From: Chloroflexota bacterium
GTDB taxonomy: Bacteria > Chloroflexota > Dehalococcoidia > Dehalococcoidales > RBG-16-60-22
Assembly: GCA_022574315.1 (NCBI GenBank)
Contig: JACZSH010000048.1
Span: 1 to 10,253 of the forward strand
Reading direction: 5' to 3'
Length of the DNA: 10,253 bases
Every line of letters starts with the position of its first letter. The first letter of the stretch is position 1. Shown one piece after another: positions 1 through 5,710 of the stretch. A program made the translations under genes and the position numbers. The notes beneath the pieces are model-generated. The model was given only the letters and a program-made list of their open reading frames with translations, was not told the origin of the DNA and did no database searches.

Positions 1-339
1 ACTGGCCACCAGCAAAATGGCGTCCGATTCATAGAAGCGTTTGGTTACTTTTATAGCGTCGATAACCTTGTCCGCGTCCACCCGGGCAATTTCGGCGGCG
101 GTTTCGTTTATCTTACCCACGCCGTGGCCACTGGTTCTCCGGCCGCCGATGAGTATCCGGTGCCGGTAATCAGACTTTATACTGGATAGTCCGCTCAAGT
201 CAGCGGCATCCGTATTGACGGCAAAGGCACCGGTGATTATTTCAATACGACGTTCCCGGCTGGCTCTCTTTCCCAAGCGGGCAAATTCATCGGCAATCCG
301 ACTGCCGCATTGCCCACATCCAACGACTATTATTTTCAT
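1..339 (-). CDS. CetZ-like tubulin/FtsZ-family GTPase, N-terminal part (runs off left edge)
   Basis: The first 113 residues are visible. The protein opens MKIIVVGCGQCGSR, a nucleotide-binding GxGxxG turn (G7, G9, G12) as at the start of FtsZ and tubulin-like proteins. FAVNTDAADL near residues 39-48 matches the segment FtsZ uses next to the nucleotide, and LIGGRRTSGHGVGK near 62-75 matches the T3-loop region, with the GHGVG wording closer to archaeal CetZ than to FtsZ. The diagnostic GGGTGTG T4 loop would lie beyond the edge, so the family call rests on the N-terminus only. The ATG at 339 follows a good GAGGTGA ribosome binding site. Known members bind GTP and polymerise in the cytoplasm; CetZ proteins affect cell shape rather than division. 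The specific role here is unknown. Confidence 0.72.
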   Translation of the reverse strand, partial: MKIIVVGCGQCGSRIADEFARLGKRASRERRIEIITGAFAVNTDAADLSGLSSIKSDYRHRILIGGRRTSGHGVGKINETAAEIARVDADKVIDAIKVTKRFYESDAILLVAS

Positions 340-359
340 TTCTCACCTCTTTCAGTTGT

Positions 360-560
360 TTATTGTGGTTCAATCTCCCCGTCGTTACGCCTATATGATA
401 CCCGGAACGGAGAGACTATGGTATCCCCATTTAGTACCACCAGGCGCCAAACATTGGTACCTCCCTCTTTATCGAACAACACCAGTGCCCGGCCAGGGTT
501 AAATAAGCTACCAGCGTCATGTCCACCGGTGGTAGAATTAAGATAAACAAGGCGCCGCTG
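360..560 (-). other. Open, protein-like stretch without a good start codon
   Basis: This minus-strand frame is open for 66 codons and stops 20 bases before the CetZ-like start, which is operon-like spacing. The translation looks protein-like (for example ALVLFDKEGGTNVWRLVV). The only usual start codons are a GTG at 482 and the TTG after it, and neither has a visible ribosome binding site; no ATG is in frame. It may be a 40-residue protein, a remnant of a longer gene, or chance, since plus-strand frames here are also open. I do not recognise it. A separate 7-codon frame (MFGAWWY, 454 to 431, minus) sits behind a strong GGGAGG but is too short to call. Confidence 0.2.
523..538 (+). promoter_or_regulatory. 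Possible csaA promoter: palindrome overlapping an extended -10
   Basis: A perfect palindrome CCACCGGTGG (523-532) runs into TAGAAT (533-538), which is preceded by TGG, the extended -10 pattern. Transcription would start near 545, about 45 bases before csaA. No -35 hexamer is recognisable at the usual distance. The palindrome could be an operator. The remainder of 340-589 shows no clear RNA gene or terminator. Confidence 0.3.
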
Positions 561-589
561 TCAGTCCCAAATAAAGGGAGAATAATTTT

Positions 590-925
590 ATGACACAGAT
601 TACCTACGACTATTTCACAAAGGCGGACATCCGCACGGGCCGAATCGTCAGGGTGGAGGACTTCCCCGGGGCAAGAAAACCGGCTTACAAGCTCTGGATA
701 GATTTCGGGGAACTGGGCATAAAAACATCCAGCGCCCAGATTACCGAGCGCTACGCTAAAGAGGCACTGCTGGATAGTATGGTTATTGCCGTCACCAATT
801 TTCCCCCGCGCCAGGTGGCCGATTTCCTTTCCGAAGTGCTGGTGCTGGGTGCCATGCTCGGCGAGGATAAAGTCGTGCTGGTGCGACCGGACGGCGACGT
901 ATCCCCCGGAAAAAGAGTCCTCTAA
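590..925 (+). CDS. csaA: CsaA-type tRNA-binding domain protein
   Basis: This 111-residue protein is a complete single OB-fold tRNA-binding domain, the same length as Bacillus CsaA (about 110 residues). Family landmarks are FTKADIRTGRIV near residues 9-20, the central KTSSAQIT, and the C-terminal NFPPRQVADFLSEVLVLG. The same fold occurs as an appended domain in methionyl- and phenylalanyl-tRNA synthetases and in Arc1p/Trbp111. CsaA forms a homodimer; it binds tRNA in vitro and has been described as an export-related chaperone in Bacillus. The true cellular role is unsettled. The ATG at 590 follows AAAGGGAG at 573-580. It is divergent from the CetZ-like gene and appears monocistronic, since the RNA unit downstream has its own promoter. 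Confidence 0.9.
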   Translation: MTQITYDYFTKADIRTGRIVRVEDFPGARKPAYKLWIDFGELGIKTSSAQITERYAKEALLDSMVIAVTNFPPRQVADFLSEVLVLGAMLGEDKVVLVRPDGDVSPGKRVL

Positions 926-1031
926 CCATCATTACCCCGGCCGGCAAGCCTGGTTGAGACCGGTCACGACCAGCCCGTCCAGATAACACGATTAAACCCG
1001 TTTCTAAGCCCCAGTTTAAACCAGAACCGAC
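926..1031. other. Spacer after csaA
   Basis: There is no coding frame of note. A weak CTGGT/ACCAG inverted repeat lies near 950-973 but no T-run follows it, so I do not call a terminator. Nothing else was recognised before the promoter at 1032. Confidence 0.5.
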
Positions 1032-1060
1032 TTGACAATCGAGGCTAATTATGGTACATT
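1032..1060 (+). promoter_or_regulatory. Strong sigma-70-type promoter of the structured RNA
   Basis: A perfect TTGACA (1032-1037), a 17-base spacer and TACATT (1055-1060) preceded by TGG give both a consensus -35 and an extended -10. The predicted start is near 1067. No protein gene begins within 300 bases except a possible 18-codon frame, so the promoter appears to serve the RNA itself. Confidence 0.75.
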
Positions 1061-1108
1061 AATCTAAGAAGCCGGTGGTCCCGAATCTGAGGAATGAGGA
1101 GGTGTACT

Positions 1109-1165
1109 GTGAGGCTTCATGAACTCTTCGGGGTGTGGCAGGTGGACAGGCAATGCCCTGCGTGA
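1109..1165 (+). CDS. Possible 18-residue peptide inside the structured RNA
   Basis: A GTG at 1109 follows AGGAGGTG (1097-1104) with a 6-base gap after AGGAGG, close to the ideal ribosome binding site. The frame reads VRLHELFGVWQVDRQCPA (Met at the first position if used) and stops at TGA 1163-1165, exactly in the loop of the hairpin 1155-1174. The binding site lies inside the 1068-1118 hairpin loop. This could be a leader-type or dual-function peptide, or an accidental purine-rich motif in a structured RNA. The peptide is unfamiliar to me. Confidence 0.3.
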   Translation: MRLHELFGVWQVDRQCPA

Positions 1166-1289
1166 AGGCAGGGCAGAGGAAACTCGAACCCGACTCGAGT
1201 TAGAATAAGGAGTCAGTCTCCGTAAGGAGAGACCCGATTCGGTAGTAATAACCGAAAGTGAGTTGGGAGAGAGCCAAACCAGACTAGAC

Positions 1290-1322
1290 GGGGGTCGCTG
1301 AAAAAGTGACCCCCCTTTTTTT
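1290..1322 (+). terminator. Strong intrinsic terminator of the structured RNA
   Basis: A 10-bp stem GGGGGTCGCT / AGTGACCCCC (1290-1299 with 1305-1314, one G-U pair) with loop GAAAA is followed by C and seven T residues (1316-1322). Confidence 0.9.
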
Positions 1323-1332
1323 AGCCACCATC

Positions 1333-1362
1333 TTGACAGGGGGATTATTGCCCGCCTAGAAT
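1333..1362 (+). promoter_or_regulatory. Promoter of the cyclase-rpe pair
   Basis: TTGACA (1333-1338), an 18-base spacer and TAGAAT (1357-1362) lie just after the terminator. The predicted start near 1369 leaves only about 24 bases of leader before the cyclase ATG. This makes the cyclase-rpe transcript independent of the upstream RNA. Confidence 0.7.
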
Positions 1363-1392
1363 TAACGCAGAGTAGTCAGCACCGGTAATGTC

Positions 1393-2034
1393 ATGGATAA
1401 AAAACCCAAAGTTTATGACGTCAGCCTGACGATACACCCTGATATGCTGGTGTGGCCGGGAAACCCGCCGGTAACGGTGGAGGCGGCCAAGGCAATCGCC
1501 CGGGGTGACTCAAGCAACGTCTCTTTGCTCCATATCGGTACCCACACCGCCACCCACGTCGACGCGCCGCGACATTTCATCGAGGGCGCCCCTGGAATTG
1601 ACAGTATCAGCCCCGACGTCCTGCTGGGTGAAGCCCGCCTTTTTCAACTGCCGGGGGTCCGCCGTATTGACCGGCAGGTACTGCAAGCACTGGACTTGAA
1701 AGGGGTTAGCCGCCTGCTGCTGGGGACAGATAACTCCGTCCTGCTCAGACAAAAAGAACTGGACACCGGTTATACGTTCGTAACCGGAGATGCCGCCCGT
1801 TACCTGGTGGAGACAGGGATCCGGCTTATCGGCATTGATTACCTTTCCATAGAAGAACACCAGAAAGAGGGGAGACCCACCCATCATATCCTGCTGGAGG
1901 CAGGGGTAGTGATTGTCGAAGGGCTGGACCTGGCTGGAGTACCGCCCGGCGATTACGAACTGCTGTGCCTGCCGCTGAAAATCAAAGACGGTGACGGGGC
2001 ACCGGCGCGAGTATTACTGAGGGAGGTATCATGA
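1393..2034 (+). CDS. Cyclase family / kynurenine formamidase-like metal hydrolase
   Basis: This 213-residue protein has the usual length of the PF04199 cyclase family. The N-terminal DVSLTIHPDMLVWPGNPP (residues 9-26) is typical, including the WPG turn. The metal-binding core H-T-A-T-H-V-D-A-P-R-H spans H51, H55, D57 and H61, preceded by HIG. A later EEHQKEGRPTHHILLEAGV segment supplies the His expected near the active site. Family members hydrolyse N-formylkynurenine, isatin or related amides and lactones, often with divalent metal; the substrate here cannot be read from sequence, and no tryptophan-catabolic gene is nearby. The ATG at 1393 is the only sensible start, although the ribosome binding site is poor. 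The gene overlaps rpe by ATGA, so the two are translationally coupled, which hints at a sugar-phosphate-related or housekeeping role (inference). Confidence 0.85.
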   Translation: MDKKPKVYDVSLTIHPDMLVWPGNPPVTVEAAKAIARGDSSNVSLLHIGTHTATHVDAPRHFIEGAPGIDSISPDVLLGEARLFQLPGVRRIDRQVLQALDLKGVSRLLLGTDNSVLLRQKELDTGYTFVTGDAARYLVETGIRLIGIDYLSIEEHQKEGRPTHHILLEAGVVIVEGLDLAGVPPGDYELLCLPLKIKDGDGAPARVLLREVS

Positions 2035-2678
2035 ACCGACCCATCAGGCTGGTGCCGGCTATCCTGACCGAAGACCCCAAAACACTGGAGACGATGATAC
2101 GGCTGGCGGAGACGTTTACCGATTACGTACAGGTGGACGTCATGGACGGGCAGTTCGTCCCCTCACGCAGCATATCGTGGGCGGACATGGAGGGCCTACC
2201 GGTGAAGCTGAAATGGGAAGTGCATCTCATGGTACAGCACCCGGAGGAGTACCTGGCAGGCTTCCGCAAAGCCGGGGCGCAACGAGCCATCTTCCACTAC
2301 GAAGCCGGTCAATCACCCCGGAAAGTTATCGCCACCGCCAGAACTCTGGGTCTTGAAGCCGGGCTGGCGGTGAACCCGGAGACACCTGTCTCCGCCATAC
2401 TCTCCCTGGTCGACGAGCTGGACAGCGTTCTCTTCCTGTCGGTGAACCCGGGGTTCTACGGCAGCCAGTTCATCCCCGAAGTGATGACTAAAGTGGCCGA
2501 ACTGCGCCGGCTCCGGCCGGAGATAGAAATAGGCATCGACGGCGGCATAAAAGAGGCTAACATTACCCAGGTGGCCAAATCGGGAGTGAACGTTATCTAC
2601 GTAGGGAGCGCCGTTTTTTTACAGCCGCAACCCGCCGAGAGCTACCGGCGCCTGCTGGCCCTGGCACAGGGGAGTTAA
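2031..2678 (+). CDS. rpe: Ribulose-phosphate 3-epimerase family protein with altered active site
   Basis: This 215-residue TIM-barrel protein matches Rpe along its length: VDVMDGQFVPS (35-45), EVHLMV (63-68), VNPGFYGSQFIPEVM (138-152), GIDGGI (168-173) and VGSAVF near the end. Rpe interconverts ribulose-5-phosphate and xylulose-5-phosphate in the cytoplasm. The usual metal ligands are His-x-Asp, His and Asp. Here the first His is Gln34 (codon CAG, 2130-2132), while Asp36, His65 and Asp170 remain. The usual Ser of the APSIL motif is Ala10. The loop after FVPS also departs from the common ITFG wording. The fold call is secure; the exact reaction is slightly less so. The start overlaps the cyclase stop (ATGA). 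It converges on gnd with a 12-base gap and no recognisable terminator between. Confidence 0.85.
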   Translation: MNRPIRLVPAILTEDPKTLETMIRLAETFTDYVQVDVMDGQFVPSRSISWADMEGLPVKLKWEVHLMVQHPEEYLAGFRKAGAQRAIFHYEAGQSPRKVIATARTLGLEAGLAVNPETPVSAILSLVDELDSVLFLSVNPGFYGSQFIPEVMTKVAELRRLRPEIEIGIDGGIKEANITQVAKSGVNVIYVGSAVFLQPQPAESYRRLLALAQGS

Positions 2679-2690
2679 CTCAGGCAGCCG

Positions 2691-3602
2691 CTATTTTCCG
2701 GTTTTCCTGACGGCGTGCCCACCGAACTGCTGACGCATGGCGGCCAGAAGCTTGACACCAAAAGGCTGCTCCTGACGGGAGCGAAAGCGCACCTGGAGCG
2801 CCTGGGTGATGACCGGCACCGGCACGCCCAGTTCGATGGACTCCTGTACCGTCCAGCGGCCTTCTCCGGAGTCGTCAACGTAAGCCTGGAGACCTTCCAA
2901 CCCGGGGTCCTCGTGCAGGGCAGCCGCCGCAAGGTCGAGTAGCCACGAGCGCACCACGCTGCCGTGACGCCATATTTCCGCGGTGCGAGCCAGGTCTATG
3001 CCGAATTCCTCTTTGGCGCGCATCAGTTCAAAACCTTCGGCATAGGCCTGCATCATGCCGTACTCAATACCGTTATGAATCATCTTGACGAAATGCCCCG
3101 ACCCGGCGGGGCCAATGTGGCCATATCCCGTGTCCGGGGAAGGGGCCAGTGTCCGGAAAACGGGTTCGAGTCTGCGGAAGGCTTCCGGTTCACCGCCGAC
3201 CATGAGGCTATAGCCTTCTTTCAACCCCCAGACGCCGCCACTGGTGCCGACGTCCAGAAAAAAGAGTCCTTTCCCTGCCAGCGACTCGGCCCGGCGCATG
3301 CTATCCTTATAGTTGGAATTACCGCCGTCGATGATGACATCACCGGCCGACAATAGACTGCTCAAGACGTTGATGGTGCTTTCGGCAGGCTCGCCGGCGG
3401 GTACCATGAGCCAGACGGCACGAGGACTGGAAAGCCTGGCTAACAATTCTTCAAGAGAAGCAACGCCTTCCGCACCCTGTTTCACCACGGCGGCCACGGC
3501 AGCCGCGGATGGGTCATAGACGACCACGCGGTGCCCGCCGCCGACCAGGCGCTGCGCCATGTTACCGCCCATTCTGCCCAGACCAATCATACCTAGTTCC
3601 AT
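2691..3602 (-). CDS. gnd: 6-phosphogluconate dehydrogenase, short form, probably NAD-dependent
   Basis: The enzyme oxidatively decarboxylates 6-phosphogluconate to ribulose-5-phosphate. The 303-residue protein is the short form (about 300 residues rather than about 470). The Rossmann turn GLGRMGGNM spans residues 7-15. The second strand ends VVYD with Asp30, which usually selects NAD+ rather than NADP+. Further motifs are LMVPAGEP (65-72), IDGGNSNYKD (91-100), GTSGGVWGL (119-127) and FVKMIHNGIEYG (171-182) with the catalytic Lys173 and Glu180. YVDDSGEGRW (241-250) follows. It is the last gene of the minus-strand operon, 20 bases after pgi. An upstream in-frame TTG at 3620 is rejected because the ribosome binding site would then be inside the gene. 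Confidence 0.93.
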   Translation of the reverse strand: MELGMIGLGRMGGNMAQRLVGGGHRVVVYDPSAAAVAAVVKQGAEGVASLEELLARLSSPRAVWLMVPAGEPAESTINVLSSLLSAGDVIIDGGNSNYKDSMRRAESLAGKGLFFLDVGTSGGVWGLKEGYSLMVGGEPEAFRRLEPVFRTLAPSPDTGYGHIGPAGSGHFVKMIHNGIEYGMMQAYAEGFELMRAKEEFGIDLARTAEIWRHGSVVRSWLLDLAAAALHEDPGLEGLQAYVDDSGEGRWTVQESIELGVPVPVITQALQVRFRSRQEQPFGVKLLAAMRQQFGGHAVRKTGK

Positions 3603-3607
3603 AGCTT

Positions 3608-3617
3608 CCCTCCTCCT
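3608..3617 (-). promoter_or_regulatory. Ribosome binding site fixing the gnd start
   Basis: AGGAGGAGGG on the minus strand sits 5 bases before the ATG at 3602. It lies just after the pgi stop and sets the start at MELGMIGLG rather than 18 bases upstream. Confidence 0.85.
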
Positions 3618-3622
3618 CAAAA

Positions 3623-5221
3623 TCAGAGCCCGCTGGTCAGCGCCGAGATTGAATCCCCGTCACTCGACTCCAGGTGGACTCGAATCACGCGCCGCCCCAG
3701 CGATTGCAGGGTCTGGAGGTCGCCCAGAGCCTGTGCGTCAGCCAGCACACCGAAGGTGAAGAATTCACCGGGAACGGGAATATCTTGCCGGTAGCCGGCG
3801 GTTATCTGCAAAAACAGGCCGCTATTGGGGCCACCTTTGTGCAGTTGACCGGTAGAATGCAACAACCTCGGCCCGTAAGCGGTGGTAGTGGCGATGTGAT
3901 ATTGCTGCCTGACCTTCCGGGAAAGCCCGGCCAGCGCCCGGTCGGTATCCGGCGTCTGGCGGAGATAAACCATCACCGCCAGGTAATCACCTTTCCCGAC
4001 TTTAGACAGTAAGCCAGCCAGGGAAACCTCCGATTTGACCTCCGGGAAATGCCCACGGTCACGGTATTCCTGGAGGACACGCCCGGTAGCGTTTTTGGCG
4101 GCCTGCACGTCAGGCTGGTCAAAGGGATGCACGCCCAGAACAGCCCCGGCGACGGCAACGGCAAATTCCCAGCGGAAAAACTCCGCACCCAGGTCGTAAC
4201 ACTCCGCCATCTCCAGTGTCAACACCGGCTGTCCGGAAGAGGCGATACGCTCCATGGCGGTATCGATAGCGGCGTTATCATCCCCTTTCAAGCGAAGACA
4301 AACGAAGAGCCGGTCGTCTCCGTAATCAGCCCCGTCTGTGAGAGGCTCCCCGGTGACCGGCACGATACCTTTGCCTTCCTTACCGAGGCTCTCGGCGATA
4401 AGCTGCTCCACCCAGAGGCCGAAGCTGGCGAGGGCCGGGGAAGTTACCAGGGTAAGTTTATCCCGCCCTTTCAGGGACAGGGCGGCCATCCCGGCGCCCA
4501 ACCAGGCACCCACATTCTCCCGGACGGGCACGTCCGAACCGCAGGCAGAACGCATAATATCCACACCGTCGAGAAGTCTCTTTATGTCAATTCCCATCAG
4601 GGCGGCCGGCACCAGTCCAAAGTAGGACAGGACGGAATAGCGACCACCCACGTCGGAGGGATTGACAAAAACGCGCCGGAAACCGGCTTCCTCAGCCAGT
4701 TTCGCCAGCGATGTTCCTTCATCGGTGATAGCGATGAAGCTCTGCCCGGCCGCCTTTTCGCCCCGGTCAGTTTCGACAAGTTTTCTAAAATACCGATAAA
4801 AAGAAGTGGTCTCCATGGTGCCGCCCGATTTGGAAGCAACGATAAAGAGAGTATGCGCCGGGTCGATAGCGTCAGTAACCGACTGTACCCAGTCCGGCAC
4901 CGTAGAATCAAGCACGATAAGCCGGGGAGAGTCCTCGGCGGTACCGAGAGTACGGCGCAATACTTCCGTCCCCAGGCTGGCACCACCCATACCCAGCAAC
5001 ACCACGTGTCGGAAGCCGGCACCCCGTATCTCATCAGCAAAAGATACCAGGGCAGGTACCTGCTGACGCATAAAATCGGTAACCTTCAACCAGCCGAGGC
5101 GATTGGTAATTTCCCGCGGTTCCGGTTTCCAGACAGTATGGTCTTTCCGCCAGATACGCGCCACCACGTCACGCTGCTGCAGGTCAGCCAGGACAGCTTT
5201 TACATCGGGAGAATCAATCAT
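3623..5221 (-). CDS. pgi: Glucose-6-phosphate isomerase (transaldolase/isomerase-fusion type, without the transaldolase part)
   Basis: The enzyme interconverts glucose-6-phosphate and fructose-6-phosphate. The 532-residue protein carries two SIS sugar-isomerase domains. VVLLGMGGASLG (73-84) and ASKSGGTMETTSF (129-141) form the phosphate-binding region, and NPSDVGGRYSVLS lies at 187-199. AESLGKEGKGIVP (276-288) carries the conserved catalytic-type Glu. GVHPFDQPDVQAAK (363-376) and HSTGQLHKGGPNSG (465-478) are typical of the isomerase half of bifunctional transaldolase/glucose-6-phosphate isomerases, as is the N-terminal RKDHTVWKPEP (25-35); this comparison is from memory. No transaldolase domain precedes it: rpiB ends 24 bases upstream. 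The ATG at 5221 follows GGAGAAGG. It is third of the four core operon genes. Confidence 0.9.
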   Translation of the reverse strand: MIDSPDVKAVLADLQQRDVVARIWRKDHTVWKPEPREITNRLGWLKVTDFMRQQVPALVSFADEIRGAGFRHVVLLGMGGASLGTEVLRRTLGTAEDSPRLIVLDSTVPDWVQSVTDAIDPAHTLFIVASKSGGTMETTSFYRYFRKLVETDRGEKAAGQSFIAITDEGTSLAKLAEEAGFRRVFVNPSDVGGRYSVLSYFGLVPAALMGIDIKRLLDGVDIMRSACGSDVPVRENVGAWLGAGMAALSLKGRDKLTLVTSPALASFGLWVEQLIAESLGKEGKGIVPVTGEPLTDGADYGDDRLFVCLRLKGDDNAAIDTAMERIASSGQPVLTLEMAECYDLGAEFFRWEFAVAVAGAVLGVHPFDQPDVQAAKNATGRVLQEYRDRGHFPEVKSEVSLAGLLSKVGKGDYLAVMVYLRQTPDTDRALAGLSRKVRQQYHIATTTAYGPRLLHSTGQLHKGGPNSGLFLQITAGYRQDIPVPGEFFTFGVLADAQALGDLQTLQSLGRRVIRVHLESSDGDSISALTSGL

Positions 5222-5245
5222 GATAACCTTCTCCGAACCGGTCTT

Positions 5246-5710
5246 CTATTTGGGGCCGGTTCCAGACTCGATATCCAGCACTTTTCGCAATCGGCGAGCG
5301 TGCCGTTCTTCACCGGAAAAACGGGCGTTCAGAAAGGCGGTCACCAGCTCTGCCGCCAGCGCACCGCCGATAATGCGCGCTCCCAGACACAGCACGTTCA
5401 TGTCATCATGTTCCACGCCTTGATGCGCCGAATAAGTGTCATGGCAGATTCCAGCCCGGACACCGGGCACCTTGTTGGCGGCAATACAGGCACCCACGCC
5501 GCTGCCGCAGATAATAATGCCGCGCGGCGCTTTACCCGAGGCGACCGCCTGAGCCACGGCGTAAGCGAAATCAGGGTAATCGTCAGACGGGTCAAAGGAA
5601 TGGGCACCCACGTCCAGCACCTCGTAGCCCTGACCTTTCATCCAGGACAGCAGCTCCTCTTTCAGCGGAAATCCGCCGTGGTCAGCGCCCAGAGCGACCA
5701 ACTGCGTCAT
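5246..5710 (-). CDS. rpiB: Ribose-5-phosphate isomerase B
   Basis: The enzyme interconverts ribose-5-phosphate and ribulose-5-phosphate in the non-oxidative pentose phosphate pathway. The 154-residue protein has the RpiB/LacAB fold. It shows GADHGGFPLKEEL with His11 at the start, DYPDFA (44-49), IICGSGVGACIAANK (66-80) with the catalytic-type Cys68, RAGICHDTYSAHQG (85-98) and EHDDMNVLCLGAR (100-112) with His101 equivalent to the catalytic His of the family. Some relatives (LacAB, allose-6-phosphate isomerase) use other sugars, but the neighbouring pentose phosphate genes favour ribose-5-phosphate. Its ATGA start overlaps the transketolase stop (5707-5710), so the two are translationally coupled. 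Confidence 0.93.
   Translation of the reverse strand: MTQLVALGADHGGFPLKEELLSWMKGQGYEVLDVGAHSFDPSDDYPDFAYAVAQAVASGKAPRGIIICGSGVGACIAANKVPGVRAGICHDTYSAHQGVEHDDMNVLCLGARIIGGALAAELVTAFLNARFSGEERHARRLRKVLDIESGTGPK

Larger units (their letters stand above)
1067..1322 (+). ncRNA. Free-standing structured RNA of about 255 nt, family unknown
   Basis: Bounded by a strong promoter and a strong intrinsic terminator, this stretch has a series of short perfect hairpins. They are GAAGCC/GGCTTC (1068-1073 with 1113-1118), GCCCTGC/GCAGGGC (1155-1161 with 1168-1174), AACTCGA/TCGAGTT (1181-1187 with 1195-1201), GTCTCC/GGAGAGAC with one bulge closed by a GTAA loop (1216-1233), TTCGGT/ACCGAA (1238-1243 with 1251-1256), then the terminator. 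A longer-range alternative, CCGAATC (1081-1087) with GATTCGG (1236-1242), would compete with the last hairpin. ACCCGAYTCG occurs twice (1188-1197, 1232-1241). It lacks the conserved segments I know for RNase P RNA, tmRNA, SRP RNA and T-box leaders, and it is not the single long rod of 6S RNA. A separate promoter after the terminator argues against it being merely the leader of the downstream cyclase. Confidence 0.65.

Noticed and set aside
215..546. Two plus-strand frames overlapping the CetZ-like start and the intergenic region
   Set aside because: They have no ribosome binding site, unlikely compositions (many Ser, Pro, His), and overlap a well supported gene on the other strand.
926..1031. 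Terminator for csaA at the CTGGT/ACCAG repeat
   Set aside because: The stem is short and no T-run follows.
1067..1322. RNase P RNA, tmRNA, SRP RNA or group II intron identity for the structured RNA
   Set aside because: GAGGAAAC resembles an RNase P segment but the rest of the conserved core is missing. There is no tmRNA tag frame or tRNA-like ends, no SRP domain IV loop, and no group II domain V hairpin or reverse transcriptase gene.
1067..1392. Riboswitch or attenuator controlling the cyclase gene
   Set aside because: The strong promoter after the terminator makes the downstream genes independent. It is kept only as a less likely alternative.
3603..3620. TTG at 3620 as the gnd start
   Set aside because: It would place the AGGAGGAGGG ribosome binding site inside the coding region and add MRRREA before the standard N-terminus.
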